Positions 1 through 8,517 of a stretch of 64,000 bases of DNA are shown here, in pieces. The stretch covers positions 1 through 64,000 of the forward strand of contig NZ_JANQCD010000018.1 of NCBI RefSeq assembly GCF_026672275.1, read 5' to 3'. The notes beneath the pieces are model-generated. The model searched no databases and had not been told where the DNA came from. It was given only the letters and a program-made list of their open reading frames with translations. The stretch's first letter is position 1; each line of letters begins with the position of its first letter. The DNA comes from Marinifilum sp. D737 (GTDB taxonomy: Bacteria > Bacteroidota > Bacteroidia > Bacteroidales > Marinifilaceae). The position numbers and the translations under genes were made by a program.

Positions 1-780
1 TCTGTAGAGATTATCTTTACGCCAACTGATAACAGCAATTACAATACAGTGAGCGGAAATATCAACATCACTGTGGATAAAGCGGATGCTACTGTAAGTG
101 CTTGGCCAGCGGCAAGTAAAATCACCTACGGACAAAACTTAAGTGAATCAATCCTTACAGGAGGAACTGCCAATGTGGAGGGTAGCTTTGCTTTTACAAA
201 TCCATCAGCAACGCCAAACGCGGGAACACAATCTGTAGAGATTATCTTTACGCCAACTGATAACAGCAATTACAATACAGTGAGCGGAAATATCAACATC
301 ACTGTGGATAAAGCGGATGCGACTGTGAGCGTGTGGCCAACAGCTGGTACAATTACTTACGGACAGACATTGAGCGAATCTACCTTATCAGGAGGAACTG
401 CCAATGTGGAGGGTAGCTTTGCTTTTACAAATCCATCAGCAACTCCTGATGCGGGAACGCAAGTGGTAGAGATTATCTTTACACCTACTGATGCTAGCAA
501 TTACAATACAGCAAGCGGAAATATCAACATTACTGTGGATAAAGCGGATGCTACTGTAAGTGCTTGGCCAGCGGCAAGTACAATTACTTACGGACAAGCA
601 TTGAATGAATCAATCCTTACAGGAGAAACTGCCAATGTGGACGGAAGCTTTGCTTTTGCAAATCCTTCTGCTACTCCGAACGCAGGAACACAATCCGTGG
701 AGGTGATCTTTACGCCAAACAATTCGGATAACTACAATTCGGTAAGTAAGCTTATCAGCATTAGTATAGATAAGGCTGAC
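1..780 (+). repeat. Tandem 231-bp MBG coding repeats
   Basis: Copies of about 231 bp follow each other in the surface-protein gene. The copies starting at 1 and 232 are identical over roughly the first 90 bases (TCTGTAGAGATTATCTTTAC and onward). Later copies (from about 463 and 694) diverge mostly at silent positions. Such identity suggests recent unit duplication and favours length change by recombination or misassembly. Confidence 0.85.
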
Positions 781-1272
781 CAGAACATTTTTTGGGATCA
801 GGATTTAAGCTCTTTGATGGTTGATGACCAGGTACAGCTAACTGCTATTGCGGAAACTGATTTGCCTGTAAGCTACAGTATTTCTGACGAAGACATTGCA
901 CTTATCGAGGGTGATTTACTCACAATTCTGGAAGCTGGAGAACTTACAATTACAGCAACACAGGAAGGAAATCAAAATTATAATCCTGTAGAAGTAAGCA
1001 GAATCATTATCATTAAAGTTGTTACGGGTATTGATGATGGAATCAATAAATCAATTGAGCTAAAAGCCTATCCTAACCCAGTACAACGCAAAGTAAGCAT
1101 CGATGGCCTGCAAAGGGGAGATAAAATAGCATTGTACAATCAGCTAGGAAAAATGATTCTTATTAAAGATGTACAAAACAATAAGGAGGTATTTGACCTT
1201 TCCGATTGTAAACCTGGCATGTACTTGTTTAAAGTTGTAGGAGGAAAAAGCATTCGAATACTGAAAATTTAA
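1..1272 (+). CDS. MBG-repeat surface protein with T9SS sorting domain (5' partial)
   Basis: The reading frame is open from base 1, so only the C-terminal part of a larger secreted protein is present. It holds successive Ig-like repeats of about 77 residues of the MBG type (motifs TYGQ, GSFAF, ATPNAGTQ, IIFTPTD, VDKAD). The DNA period is 231 bp, with near-identical copies starting at 1 and 232. A further β-domain follows, and the last 70 or so residues are a type A sorting domain (AYPNP, then GKMIL, GMYLFKV, ending RILKI), which directs type IX secretion and surface attachment. Adhesin or matrix function is inferred. The Met/GTG at position 49 is internal, not a start. Confidence 0.85.
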   Translation, partial: SVEIIFTPTDNSNYNTVSGNINITVDKADATVSAWPAASKITYGQNLSESILTGGTANVEGSFAFTNPSATPNAGTQSVEIIFTPTDNSNYNTVSGNINITVDKADATVSVWPTAGTITYGQTLSESTLSGGTANVEGSFAFTNPSATPDAGTQVVEIIFTPTDASNYNTASGNINITVDKADATVSAWPAASTITYGQALNESILTGETANVDGSFAFANPSATPNAGTQSVEVIFTPNNSDNYNSVSKLISISIDKADQNIFWDQDLSSLMVDDQVQLTAIAETDLPVSYSISDEDIALIEGDLLTILEAGELTITATQEGNQNYNPVEVSRIIIIKVVTGIDDGINKSIELKAYPNPVQRKVSIDGLQRGDKIALYNQLGKMILIKDVQNNKEVFDLSDCKPGMYLFKVVGGKSIRILKI

Positions 1273-1291
1273 AATATCAATACATCAAGTT

Positions 1292-1333
1292 TTTCCCGAA
1301 CTTCCTGATCAATTGGAGGTTCGGGATTTTTAT
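1292..1333 (+). terminator. Rho-independent terminator after the MBG surface gene
   Basis: Inverted arms 1294-1305 and 1315-1326 (TCCCGAACTTCC / GGAGGTTCGGGA, one wobble) with a 9-base loop are followed by a T-rich run. The hairpin begins about 20 bases after the stop codon. Confidence 0.75.
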
Positions 1334-1425
1334 TATCCAATTTAAATTTCAGTCCTGATAGTTATTTGAAATGCTTTAAGAGAAACGGTAATAATTATTA
1401 ATGATCGGTATGATTTGGACTTCAA

Positions 1426-1459
1426 CAACAAAAAAGCGACAACCCAAAGGCCATCGCTT
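1426..1459 (-). terminator. Terminator of the pyrophosphatase gene
   Basis: On the minus strand AAGCGATGGCC pairs with the arm ending TCGCTT (11 bp including G-T wobbles) and runs into TTTTTT. It lies 50 bases past the ppa stop codon. Confidence 0.6.
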
Positions 1460-1509
1460 AATATCATGAACTGATCATTGTTAACTGTTTCCTGCTAACT
1501 GATCACTGC

Positions 1510-2181
1510 TTAAACATGTTTCAAAATATCTTCCAAATTCTCGAATCTGGTTTTGTAGTCATTCATCGATCGGCTAATTACCTCATGTGCTTCTTCAACA
1601 CCATAAGTATGTGTAATTTCTGCCTGACGATCTAAACCTGGCATATCCTTATAGGTTAAGAAATAATGCTTCAAACGGTCTACAATTACATCTGGCATGC
1701 ACTTGATATCCGTAAACTGGCCGTAAGTGGCATCGTTAATCAAAACCGCAATAATTTTATCATCCGCTTCGTTCCCATCAATCATTCTAAAACCTCCAAT
1801 CGGACGAACCTCTGCAATAATATCTCCATGAGAGATCGATTTTTCAGTAAGAATACAAATATCCAAAGGATCAGCATCACCTTTAATTCCAGGCTTTCCC
1901 GACTGCTCGCTACAGTATTCTCCAACAGAATCGCCACAATAAGTTTGTGGTAAAAATCCGTATAAGGCAGGAATTACATTCGAGTACTTCTGCGGACGAT
2001 CAATTTTAAGATATCCGCTTACCTTATCCACCTCGTATTTAACTGTATCAGTTGGAACCATCTCGATAAATGCCATTACCGATTCTGGCGCATTATCTCC
2101 GATATCCAATCCATGCCATGGATGTGATTTGTATCGCAAGCCCATTAGTCTTGCTATCGGATCATTTAGTTTGTTTCCCAT
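1510..2181 (-). CDS. ppa: Inorganic pyrophosphatase (family I)
   Basis: This soluble family I enzyme hydrolyses PPi to two phosphates and pulls biosynthetic reactions forward in the cytoplasm. The family signature is clear: GDADPLDICIL near residue 102 supplies the metal-binding aspartates, preceded by the NVIPALYGFLPQTYCG segment and followed by GGFRMIDGNEADDKIIAV. The frame is open to a Met at 2244, but I place the start at 2181 (MGNKLNDPIARL...): homologues begin there, and a TACATTTG promoter box at 2249-2242 would leave the upstream Met at or before the transcript start. The product is about 223 residues, a usual length for Bacteroidota. Confidence 0.93.
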   Translation of the reverse strand: MGNKLNDPIARLMGLRYKSHPWHGLDIGDNAPESVMAFIEMVPTDTVKYEVDKVSGYLKIDRPQKYSNVIPALYGFLPQTYCGDSVGEYCSEQSGKPGIKGDADPLDICILTEKSISHGDIIAEVRPIGGFRMIDGNEADDKIIAVLINDATYGQFTDIKCMPDVIVDRLKHYFLTYKDMPGLDRQAEITHTYGVEEAHEVISRSMNDYKTRFENLEDILKHV

Positions 2182-2241
2182 AGTAAGTGTTTCTTTAAAA
2201 GTATCGTTTTGGCACAACGATCTTAATTCATTTGGTATAAA

Positions 2242-2249
2242 CAAATGTA
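2242..2249 (-). promoter_or_regulatory. Bacteroidota-type -7 box for ppa
   Basis: TACATTTG on the minus strand matches the TAnnTTTG consensus. No clear TTG -33 element is seen at the usual spacing, so confidence is limited. It supports the downstream start of ppa. Confidence 0.4.
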
Positions 2250-2458
2250 GTAAAACAATATAAATATCTACCCAGAAGTCTTTTTCTTTTCTGTTAAATC
2301 ACGAAAATTGAGTGTTTTCCGTCAAAAGTCAAACATATTTTCCTGTATAACAATTTTTAATCATCCCTAGTAAGCTAAACAGGATTAATAACAAGCTAAA
2401 CAAATCCTAAATAATTCAGCAAATTCTTATTAGTTTTACGCCATACTTTAAGAATATT

Positions 2459-3211
2459 ATGCCATATCAAATAAACAGCAACTATTTAGCCTTAAAATCC
2501 TTTGTTGAAGAGCTGCCTATTCGCTTTCCCAAAGAAGGTCAGTCAATTTATAAAGTTCGAAACGAAGTAAAGATTTTCGAAGTAGATGGGTTTCTTTTAA
2601 ATGTAAAGAGCTATAAAGTTCCCAACCTATTCAATAAAATTGCATACCGTTACCTTCGTGGATCGAAAGCCAAACGATCGTATGAATATGCCGAATTTTT
2701 ATTGAGCAAAGGAATTGAAACTCCGGCCCCGGTAGCTTGGGTTGAGTGCCATAATGGTGGCGTATTAAAAGAGAGTTATTTTGTAAGCATCCAACACAAA
2801 CACGATTTTAACTTGCGCGATGTTCTCGAAGATAAAGTAGAGAACAAAACGCAAATTTTAAATGGTTTTGTGGATTACACGGTAAACAAATTGCACAAAA
2901 ATGGAGTTTTTCATTTGGATTATTCTCCCGGGAATATCTTAATCCGCAAAGAAAAAGATGGATACTCCTACAGTGTAATTGACCTGAACAGAATGAAATT
3001 CTTCCCTATTGATACTGAAAAAGGAATGGAGAATTTAAAGCAACTTCATACCACAGCAGAGAACTATAAGATTATTGGAAGAAGGTATGGTGAGTTGGTG
3101 GGAATTGATCCTGAAGTCTGTGCTGAAAATTTGGTAGATATGGATAGAAAATACCAGGAATACCGAGCGCGCAGAGGCCGATTTAAAAGAATTTTTAAAA
3201 AGCGTAAATAA
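2459..3211 (+). CDS. InaA/Kdo-kinase-like lipopolysaccharide kinase family protein
   Basis: The 250-residue protein carries the kinase-fold signature of the InaA/KdkA/Rio group. The catalytic loop is HLDYSPGNIL near residue 158 (pattern HxDxxxxN), and the metal-binding segment VIDLNRMKF lies near residue 175. The N-terminal region has the expected basic β-strands (YKVPNLFNKIAYRYLRGSKA). Relatives phosphorylate Kdo or heptose in the lipid A-core region at the inner membrane, and a role in LPS core modification is inferred. A glycosyltransferase gene follows in the opposite direction. The C-terminus is very basic (RRGRFKRIFKKRK). Confidence 0.75.
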   Translation: MPYQINSNYLALKSFVEELPIRFPKEGQSIYKVRNEVKIFEVDGFLLNVKSYKVPNLFNKIAYRYLRGSKAKRSYEYAEFLLSKGIETPAPVAWVECHNGGVLKESYFVSIQHKHDFNLRDVLEDKVENKTQILNGFVDYTVNKLHKNGVFHLDYSPGNILIRKEKDGYSYSVIDLNRMKFFPIDTEKGMENLKQLHTTAENYKIIGRRYGELVGIDPEVCAENLVDMDRKYQEYRARRGRFKRIFKKRK

Positions 3212-3239
3212 TTTATACCGATTATTATTTGAAAAAATT

Positions 3240-3580
3240 TTCCCTGCTTCTTTGGTTTAACTTTGCTTTGCTCGAGCCGCATGGCTCTTACTTTTTGCAT
3301 TGATCAAAAAGTAAGCAAAATCCCGATAGCTATCGGGACTAGGGCGTGTAAGCTCAAACTTCTTCTACTTGAAAAATTTAAGTGCGGCGGGTGATCTTCT
3401 CCCGATTATGATTTTTGTTGCATTTGCTTCTCAAATGCTTACAAAATCTATTTCGGGATCAGCTTCCCCTCCCGAAAGCTTTCAGGATTACTAAAAAGTT
3501 TTCTGCGTATAATCAGCTTGATCTTCCAATGCCCACTTTGGTCAATGGAACAAGGCTAAGTTAGATAATAATAAATCTAA
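3240..3580 (+). repeat. Dispersed structured repeat, copy A
   Basis: This non-coding stretch shares several blocks in order with the reverse complement of 51121-51380: GAGCC-GCAT-GGCTC, a long hairpin with loop CATTGAT (arms 3287-3297 and 3305-3315), the block 3340-3360, and TTCTGCGT...CTTCCAATGCCCAC near 3500-3535. Copy A has an extra palindrome TCCCGATAGCTATCGGGA. The hairpin stems differ from copy B by compensating changes. A short ORF runs through both copies, but I treat it as incidental. Confidence 0.6.
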
Positions 3581-3607
3581 AGAATTACCATTCCAAACAA
3601 ACAGAGC

Positions 3608-3641
3608 AAAAAAAAAGCTGTTTCATTCATTTGAAACAGCT
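3608..3641 (-). terminator. Terminator of the glycosyltransferase gene
   Basis: Perfect 10-bp arms AGCTGTTTCA (3616-3625) and TGAAACAGCT (3632-3641). On the minus strand they are followed by a run of T, just after the stop codon at 3654. Confidence 0.8.
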
Positions 3642-3653
3642 CTTAGAATATTT

Positions 3654-4364
3654 TTAAATTTTGTCTCTTCCCTTAATAAACTTCAAGAAATAATATTTCA
3701 ACGGATTATCATACTTCAATTGCTTCCAAGGTCTACTACTGTGTGGTAGGTGTAAAACCGTATGTTTGCGAAGAATGTAATTTTTAAAGCCTAGCTTTCG
3801 CGACATTTTCGAAATGTATACATCAAACCAATCCTTTCCATCCGACAGCTCTCTAAAATCGAATGCTTTCAAATAATCCAAAGTAATTAATGTACAACAA
3901 AAGCTCAATCTTTTATTGGTTTCCATAATCTCCGGATCTGATTCTTTTACAAAGTTGTACGGGAAATTGTATTTCTCATCGCGGTCAACCGTTACAGAAG
4001 CTACCATTCCACAAGAATCAAGCTCTTTGCTATGCTTAAACAATTGCTCAATGGTATCTGGTTTTACCATCACATCCGATTCAATAATCAATAGCCCAGA
4101 CTCATTTTTTATTGCTTCTTGCTGTGCTATCTGAAGTACCAATTTATAATTTGGTGATGGTGTATCGGTAATATCCCCCAGGTTCACCAAAGTATAATTC
4201 AAGCTTTCCTGGTGCTTGGTAAGATACTTTGTAGTTTCCTCTGTACTAAAATCGTTATAGATTTTGTAAGGAAATGAAACTGTTGATTTTGCAACAGCTT
4301 TAATGGTATCCTTGGTAGTATGTAAGGAATCTTTTACTGGTGTAATTATGGATAAATTCTTCAT
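3654..4364 (-). CDS. Glycosyltransferase family 2-like protein
   Basis: The protein opens with a GT-A nucleotide-sugar fold (MKNLSIITPVKDSLHTT), followed by a β-strand leading to IESDVMVKP near residue 95. That segment takes the place of the DxD-type metal-binding motif, here as ESD. A GKDWFDVYISKMSRKLGF segment follows. It probably transfers a sugar to a cell-surface glycan, with substrate unknown. The frame extends to 4463, but the Met at 4364 starts exactly at the conserved GT2 β-strand, so the shorter 236-residue form is preferred. It converges on the upstream LPS kinase-like gene and shares the envelope theme. Confidence 0.7.
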   Translation of the reverse strand: MKNLSIITPVKDSLHTTKDTIKAVAKSTVSFPYKIYNDFSTEETTKYLTKHQESLNYTLVNLGDITDTPSPNYKLVLQIAQQEAIKNESGLLIIESDVMVKPDTIEQLFKHSKELDSCGMVASVTVDRDEKYNFPYNFVKESDPEIMETNKRLSFCCTLITLDYLKAFDFRELSDGKDWFDVYISKMSRKLGFKNYILRKHTVLHLPHSSRPWKQLKYDNPLKYYFLKFIKGRDKI

Positions 4365-4632
4365 CTCGTTTTTCTTGTTTTCTATCGCCGACAATTTTGC
4401 AATTCTTAGCCCATTTATAAGTGGTTCATTTTTGGGACTAAAAATTTCCCGAAAATACATCATTTTTTTCTACTTATTAATGAATTTCAGCCTTTTTTGT
4501 TGGAAGCCACTTTCTATTTGAGGTAGAGCACTTCAGAGCGTCTGAATCTAACAGAAACTTCATGAATCTCCGTAAAAAATCATTGAGAACCTCACAACAA
4601 GTAAAACCCTCATTATTCATTACCAATAGTCA

Positions 4633-5336
4633 TCACCCTCCCCAACCATCGCGGTCCAGACTTCTATACTGAATGGCTTCAGCCAAATGGTCGCTTTCTA
4701 TGTTTTCCGATCCTGCCAAATCGGCTATGGTTCTCGAAACTTTCAGGATTCTGTCGTAGGCACGAGCCGAAAGACCCACTTTTTCCATGGCGGTTTTTAG
4801 CAGTTGGTTTCCAGCCTCGTCGGGCTGGCAATATTTACGCAATAATTTGGAGCTCATTTGAGCATTACAATGCATACCCTCCTCTTCTTTAAATCGTTCT
4901 TCCTGAATTTGTCGAGCTTGCTCAACCCTTGCTCTTATCACTTCACTTTTTTCCGATAATTGGGTATCCGATATCTTGTCGAAAGTTACCGGAACCACTT
5001 CGATATGAATGTCGATTCTGTCTAACAACGGACCACTAATTTTACTCAGGTATTTTTGTACCATTCCCGGAGCACACAAACAATCTTTCTCCGGATGATT
5101 GTAATATCCGCAAGGACAAGGATTCATGGAAGAAATCAGCATGGTACTTGCCGGGTAATCTACCGTGAATTTGGCTCGGGATATGGTAATGGTTCTGTCC
5201 TCTAAAGGTTGACGCATTACCTCCAAAACGGTTCGTTTGAACTCTGGCAACTCATCTAAAAATAATACCCCATTGTGCGAAAGAGAAATTTCGCCTGGTT
5301 GAGGATATGTTCCGCCGCCGACTAAAGCTACATCGG
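4633..5336 (-). pseudogene. comM: comM/yifB 3' fragment (split by the mobile element)
   Basis: This is the C-terminal part of a Mg-chelatase-like AAA+ ATPase of the YifB/ComM family, a helicase used in natural transformation elsewhere. It starts at the recombination junction with TDVALVGGGTYPQPG, then has Walker B (GVLFLDELPEF), a Cys cluster (CPCGYYNHPEKDCLC) and the C-terminal AAA lid. No start codon of its own is evident: a TAG stop lies a few codons into element DNA (plus strand about 5350). The matching N-terminal half with Walker A is at 18160-19002. Joining the halves recreates ISEV/ISDV-ALVGGG, as in intact homologues. It is non-functional while the element is present. Confidence 0.9.
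5329..5336. other. Left attachment core (element/comM junction)
   Basis: TACATCGG here and TACTTCGG at 18160-18167 are the only near-identical octamers at the two comM breakpoints (7 of 8 match). On one side lies comM coding sequence, on the other element DNA. A short crossover core is expected for a serine recombinase. Exact crossover bases cannot be fixed between the shared TAC and TCGG parts. Confidence 0.65.
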
Positions 5337-5380
5337 TAACCTTATGGAACTACGGGGGAATTCTCGAAAATTATTTTTAT

Positions 5381-5407
5381 TGAACCATAATGACTTGATA
5401 TGGTTCA
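5381..5407 (-). terminator. Inverted repeat at the left end of the element
   Basis: TGAACCATA (5381-5389) and TATGGTTCA (5399-5407) form a perfect 9-bp inverted repeat. On the minus strand it is followed by ATAAAAATAATTTT, so it may stop transcription toward the comM 3' fragment. Recombinase or regulator binding in the circular form is an alternative. Confidence 0.35.
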
Positions 5408-5659
5408 GTAGGCATTTTGCAACTCACTGTATTTCTTACAGTTACAACCCCTACCAATATATAGAACAAGTTAATTGACCTATTATGGGTTAAATAAAAG
5501 AGAAATTTTATCGCAAAATTTTTTCACCTGCAATCTGTACCCTAGATTTGCAATGTATCTCAGAGACTACACATTTATTTTTTAGAACAACCACAATTGC
5601 AATACTTTCCTAGGATATTGGTTGTCGTAACATTTATTTAATTTATTAAACACATTATC

Positions 5660-6106
5660 ATGGAAAAAAATGATACAAATACTGGTGTATTAAATAATCG
5701 CCAATTAGAACTAAAAGAAAGAATTCAAAATGCCATTGAAAAAGTGGGTGAAAGATTCTACTACGTACAAACAGGAAAAGCAATAGGGCTAAGCACTATG
5801 TTTCACTCCTTGAGAGATGAACTGATTAACTATCTCTTAGAAGCAAAAAACCTTGATGAGTTTAAAATCTCATATAGTATTGCACATGACTATCTTATTG
5901 TCAACGGGAATAGAGTTGATGGCTACATGATTTTTCAACGTGCTTTTGCTACAATTTTGCTCATGCACCAAGAAGGATATTTTTGGGATATATTTAAAAA
6001 GAGAGAAGGTTTTTTAAGTCCTGAAATTGAAACCTACATAACAGAGCAAATTAAGGGGCTTAATGAATTGATCATTGAAAGTTTGGATGAACCTATCCTA
6101 AAATAG
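5660..6106 (+). CDS. Element protein of unknown function (148 aa)
   Basis: I do not recognise this protein. It is mostly helical, with no signal peptide or membrane segment (motifs RIQNAIEKVGERFYY and IFQRAFATILLMHQEGYFW). It is the first plus-strand gene inside the left end, about 320 bp from the junction, so it would sit next to attP and divergent from the recombinase in the excised circle. That position suits a directionality factor or early regulator, but no HTH is visible, so this is only positional inference. A hairpin terminator follows at 6121, separating it from the replication genes. Confidence 0.6.
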   Translation: MEKNDTNTGVLNNRQLELKERIQNAIEKVGERFYYVQTGKAIGLSTMFHSLRDELINYLLEAKNLDEFKISYSIAHDYLIVNGNRVDGYMIFQRAFATILLMHQEGYFWDIFKKREGFLSPEIETYITEQIKGLNELIIESLDEPILK

Positions 6107-6120
6107 TTGTTAACACAAAT

Positions 6121-6151
6121 TATAGGGGGCTTAATTGCTCCCTATAAAAAT
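6121..6151 (+). terminator. Terminator after the 148-aa element gene
   Basis: TATAGGGGGC pairs with GCTCCCTATA (6137-6146), one wobble and a 6-base loop, followed by AAAAATTCT. The T-tail is weak on the plus strand; the A-run gives a better tail on the minus strand. Confidence 0.4.
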
Positions 6152-6184
6152 TCTGTACTCTCCTATAACACTCATATTTCCTGA

Positions 6185-6201
6185 TAGTTCAATATAGGTA
6201 T
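6185..6201 (+). promoter_or_regulatory. 17-bp box, copy 1 (replication operon)
   Basis: TAGTTCAATATAGGTAT occurs here, ending 22 bases before the ATPase start, and again exactly at 11430-11446 upstream of the structural operon. A 17-base exact match in two operon leaders of a small element suggests a shared operator or promoter element. It does not fit the host TTG/TAnnTTTG pattern. Confidence 0.5.
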
Positions 6202-6223
6202 TAACAACTTAAATTAAGAAATC

Positions 6224-6916
6224 ATGACACAGAGACATGGCAGAGAGCCTTGGAGAGACCAAGTGCCAGTAACAATAGAAGAAGCGTACAATCGCATTAA
6301 AAATAAATATATACAATTAGTGAAAAAATCTGGTGTTAAAGAACCAGATATACGAAAAGATCAAGAAGATGCACTTCAAGCCTTAGCTCGTTATGCCGTC
6401 AAAATGGATGTTAACCGCATAGAACTTTTTAAAGGGAGGAATAAAGGCATTTTCATCTTTGGTAATTTGGGAACAGGTAAGTCTACATTGTTAAGAGCAT
6501 TTATGGCGTGCATTAGTAGTAATGGTAAATGGCTACATGGTGAAGATGAACGGAGTACCAATACATTTTTACCTGCCGACAAAATGTTTGAGAGTATTTA
6601 TGGATCATCTAGTAGTAAGTTCAGATATAAGCACAGTAAAGAATGTGTTTTTATTGATGATGTAGGCACAGAACAAGCGATGGTAAGTCATTTTGGAAAC
6701 CCCAAATACCCATTTATAGAAATTGTCACTTCCATATATGAGAAGTTCAATGAGTCAAATTTTTTAGAACCTCAACAAACGCTGTTCTTAACTACAAACT
6801 TGTCACCTAAGAAGATTGAAGAAATCTATGGAGAACGAATCGCAGATCGTTTAAAAGAACTAGGATATCAAATAATAATTGGTGGAGATTCATTTAGAAA
6901 CTTTGGTAAGATATGA
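6224..6916 (+). CDS. DnaC/IstB-like AAA+ ATPase, putative helicase loader
   Basis: The 230-residue protein has Walker A GNLGTGKST near residue 84, Walker B CVFIDDVG near residue 144, a sensor-1-like TTNLSP and an arginine-finger-like GERIADRL. This order and size match DnaC-type loaders that phages and satellites use to bring the host DnaB helicase to their origin. It lacks the zinc and transposase-associated features that would favour an IstB partner role. Its last four bases overlap the next gene (ATGA), a replisome-organiser-like protein, which supports a replication role. The 17-bp box lies directly upstream. Confidence 0.75.
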   Translation: MTQRHGREPWRDQVPVTIEEAYNRIKNKYIQLVKKSGVKEPDIRKDQEDALQALARYAVKMDVNRIELFKGRNKGIFIFGNLGTGKSTLLRAFMACISSNGKWLHGEDERSTNTFLPADKMFESIYGSSSSKFRYKHSKECVFIDDVGTEQAMVSHFGNPKYPFIEIVTSIYEKFNESNFLEPQQTLFLTTNLSPKKIEEIYGERIADRLKELGYQIIIGGDSFRNFGKI

Positions 6917-7572
6917 AAGGATGGACATATATTTCAGATAAATTCTTTGCGGAATCAAAAGCTAGTTTACCTGCTAAACTTTTGTATTCAAAACTATTCT
7001 CACTAGCCAATGGTGCTAGTGAGATTTCTTACCCCAATTCATACTTCGCAAAGTTTATGGGTAAGAGTGAAAAGTCTATAAAGGACTACTTCAAGCAACT
7101 TGAGGAAATTGGCTACCTCTCGCGAAATATAAATGAGAAGGGGAAAACAGTACGTAAAATCACATTGTTGTTTAATATTGAAACAATGTCTTTTGAGAAA
7201 CCAGGAAACCCTAAGAAAGAGGATTCCTCTCAATATGCCGAAGTCATTAAATTATGGAACGGTATCGAGGATTTTAAGAATATTACATCGCTAACACTCC
7301 CACAAAAGGAGGCTCTCACAGAATTGTTCAATAACTACAGTATTAAAGATTTTGAAACTGTCGTTGATAATATAAACAAATCAGATTTTTTAAGAGGGCA
7401 TGTGAATGAAAACTGGCAAGCTTCTTTTGGTTGGGTGATAAAGCCTGAGAATTTTAAAAAGATTCTGAATGGAAAGTATAACCAACAGAAATCGGATAAA
7501 CACAGCCACCCACATAATCATGTGGTAAATGGTAAGAAGCAATTAAATAAAGACGATTATGAATGGCGGTAA
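6913..7572 (+). CDS. Replisome-organiser-like protein with N-terminal helix-turn-helix
   Basis: Residues about 15-80 form a winged-HTH-like region (LPAKLLYSKLFSLANG...SYFAKFMGKSEKSIKDYFKQL), as in phage replication initiators. The C-terminal part ends with the pattern FLRGHVNENWQASFGWVIKP plus NFKKILNGKY, typical of phage O/DnaT-like organisers. It would bind the origin and recruit the upstream loader, with which it overlaps by 4 bases. Four 17-bp iterons begin at its own stop codon, giving a likely initiator-origin pair. The 219-residue length is complete, and no primase or polymerase accompanies it, so host enzymes are presumably used. Confidence 0.7.
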   Translation: MKGWTYISDKFFAESKASLPAKLLYSKLFSLANGASEISYPNSYFAKFMGKSEKSIKDYFKQLEEIGYLSRNINEKGKTVRKITLLFNIETMSFEKPGNPKKEDSSQYAEVIKLWNGIEDFKNITSLTLPQKEALTELFNNYSIKDFETVVDNINKSDFLRGHVNENWQASFGWVIKPENFKKILNGKYNQQKSDKHSHPHNHVVNGKKQLNKDDYEWR

Positions 7573-7728
7573 CAAAACCGTACCTGAACCAAAACAGGGG
7601 TAACAATAACGTACCCCTAATTGGTTTTAGGGTAACAAAACCGTACCGTGTGCATAAAAACCACAAACGCTTATTTTACAAGGGTTTTAATGGATTAGAG
7701 CAGTATTTAGGGTAACAAAACCGTACCC
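7568..7728 (+). repeat. Iterons, candidate replication origin of the element
   Basis: Four direct copies of GGTAACAAAACCGTACC or a close variant lie at 7568-7584, 7599-7615 (AATAAC centre), 7631-7647 and 7711-7727. Each has GGTAAC and GTACC arms around a 6-base centre. The first overlaps the stop codon of the organiser gene, and an AT-rich stretch with two ATATATAGTAAGTA copies follows at 7731-7760. This is the usual layout of an iteron origin: initiator sites beside an AT-rich unwinding region. A related site lacking the centre lies inverted at 8518-8530. Confidence 0.65.
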
Positions 7729-7788
7729 AATATATAGTAAGTAAATATATAGTAAGTAGTATTTATTAAGTTGGTTTTGTGGAGAGGA

Positions 7789-8430
7789 TTATTTCAATTT
7801 TTCAATTAATCGTTCTTCAATTTTGAATATCAATTTAAATACAAAATCAAAATATGGTTTTGCATAAGCCTTTGCAAACTCCTCCATTTGTAATGCTTGG
7901 AATGTAGGAATGATTTTTTGATCTACGCTTACTTCCTCCAATCCCTCCTTAGGATTGGTAAAGCTTCCCATATACATTTTTGTATTATCAGGTATATCTT
8001 TTAATATTTCACTAGAGTCAGCATGTGAAAATCCATTTCGCAATAAATTTCTAACAGTTTTATCGAGAAGTTTTTTCTCCTCATCCATTATTAACCCTAG
8101 CTTCTTACAAACACCAATAGTTTGCCCTAAATTCATCCCTCCATATTTTTCATTTGGTCTTTTGTAAGTATCATTCCATTGCTCAATTGGTATAGGTTCA
8201 ATTCCAGCTTCATGGTTAATTAAAGCGAGTTTTAAGAGGCGTTCCAACAAATGATTTGTTAGGGTTATACTTGCTCTATTTAGTTCAAGAATCAAACATT
8301 TATTGATTTCAAAAATTAGAGTATTAAACTCACAGAATACCTTTAACTCAAACTCAAAGTATTTTCCTAAATCGGGATAATTCTTATTTAATTTTTCGAT
8401 GAAGGCTTTCTCAAATACAGCTTTTTCCAT
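7789..8430 (-). CDS. HEPN-motif protein, putative defence or interference cargo
   Basis: This 213-residue helical protein is of unknown family. It contains NLLRNGFSHAD: Arg131, four residues, His136. With Asn132 this matches the R-N-x3-H core of HEPN ribonucleases, preceded by helices such as TNHLLERLLKLALINHE. HEPN proteins often cleave RNA in abortive infection or toxin systems, and I infer a similar role. It heads the minus-strand cargo block, just past the iterons and convergent with the replication operon. No antitoxin-like nucleotidyltransferase is next to it. One short motif is the main evidence, so chance is possible. Confidence 0.45.
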   Translation of the reverse strand: MEKAVFEKAFIEKLNKNYPDLGKYFEFELKVFCEFNTLIFEINKCLILELNRASITLTNHLLERLLKLALINHEAGIEPIPIEQWNDTYKRPNEKYGGMNLGQTIGVCKKLGLIMDEEKKLLDKTVRNLLRNGFSHADSSEILKDIPDNTKMYMGSFTNPKEGLEEVSVDQKIIPTFQALQMEEFAKAYAKPYFDFVFKLIFKIEERLIEKLK

Positions 8431-8517
8431 AAATAAACTTTTATTGGTACAAACTAAAACCTAAATACTGCCATAGGGAGACAAACTAGCCACCCTTGGA
8501 CACTTTAAGGGCAAAAT

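Noticed and set aside
1-780. Direct repeats that might be read as a CRISPR-like array
   Set aside because: They are in-frame protein repeats of 231 bp with no short-repeat/spacer pattern.
3064-3300. 78-aa minus-strand ORF overlapping the kinase 3' end
   Set aside because: It is antisense to the kinase and enters the repeat; no family pattern.
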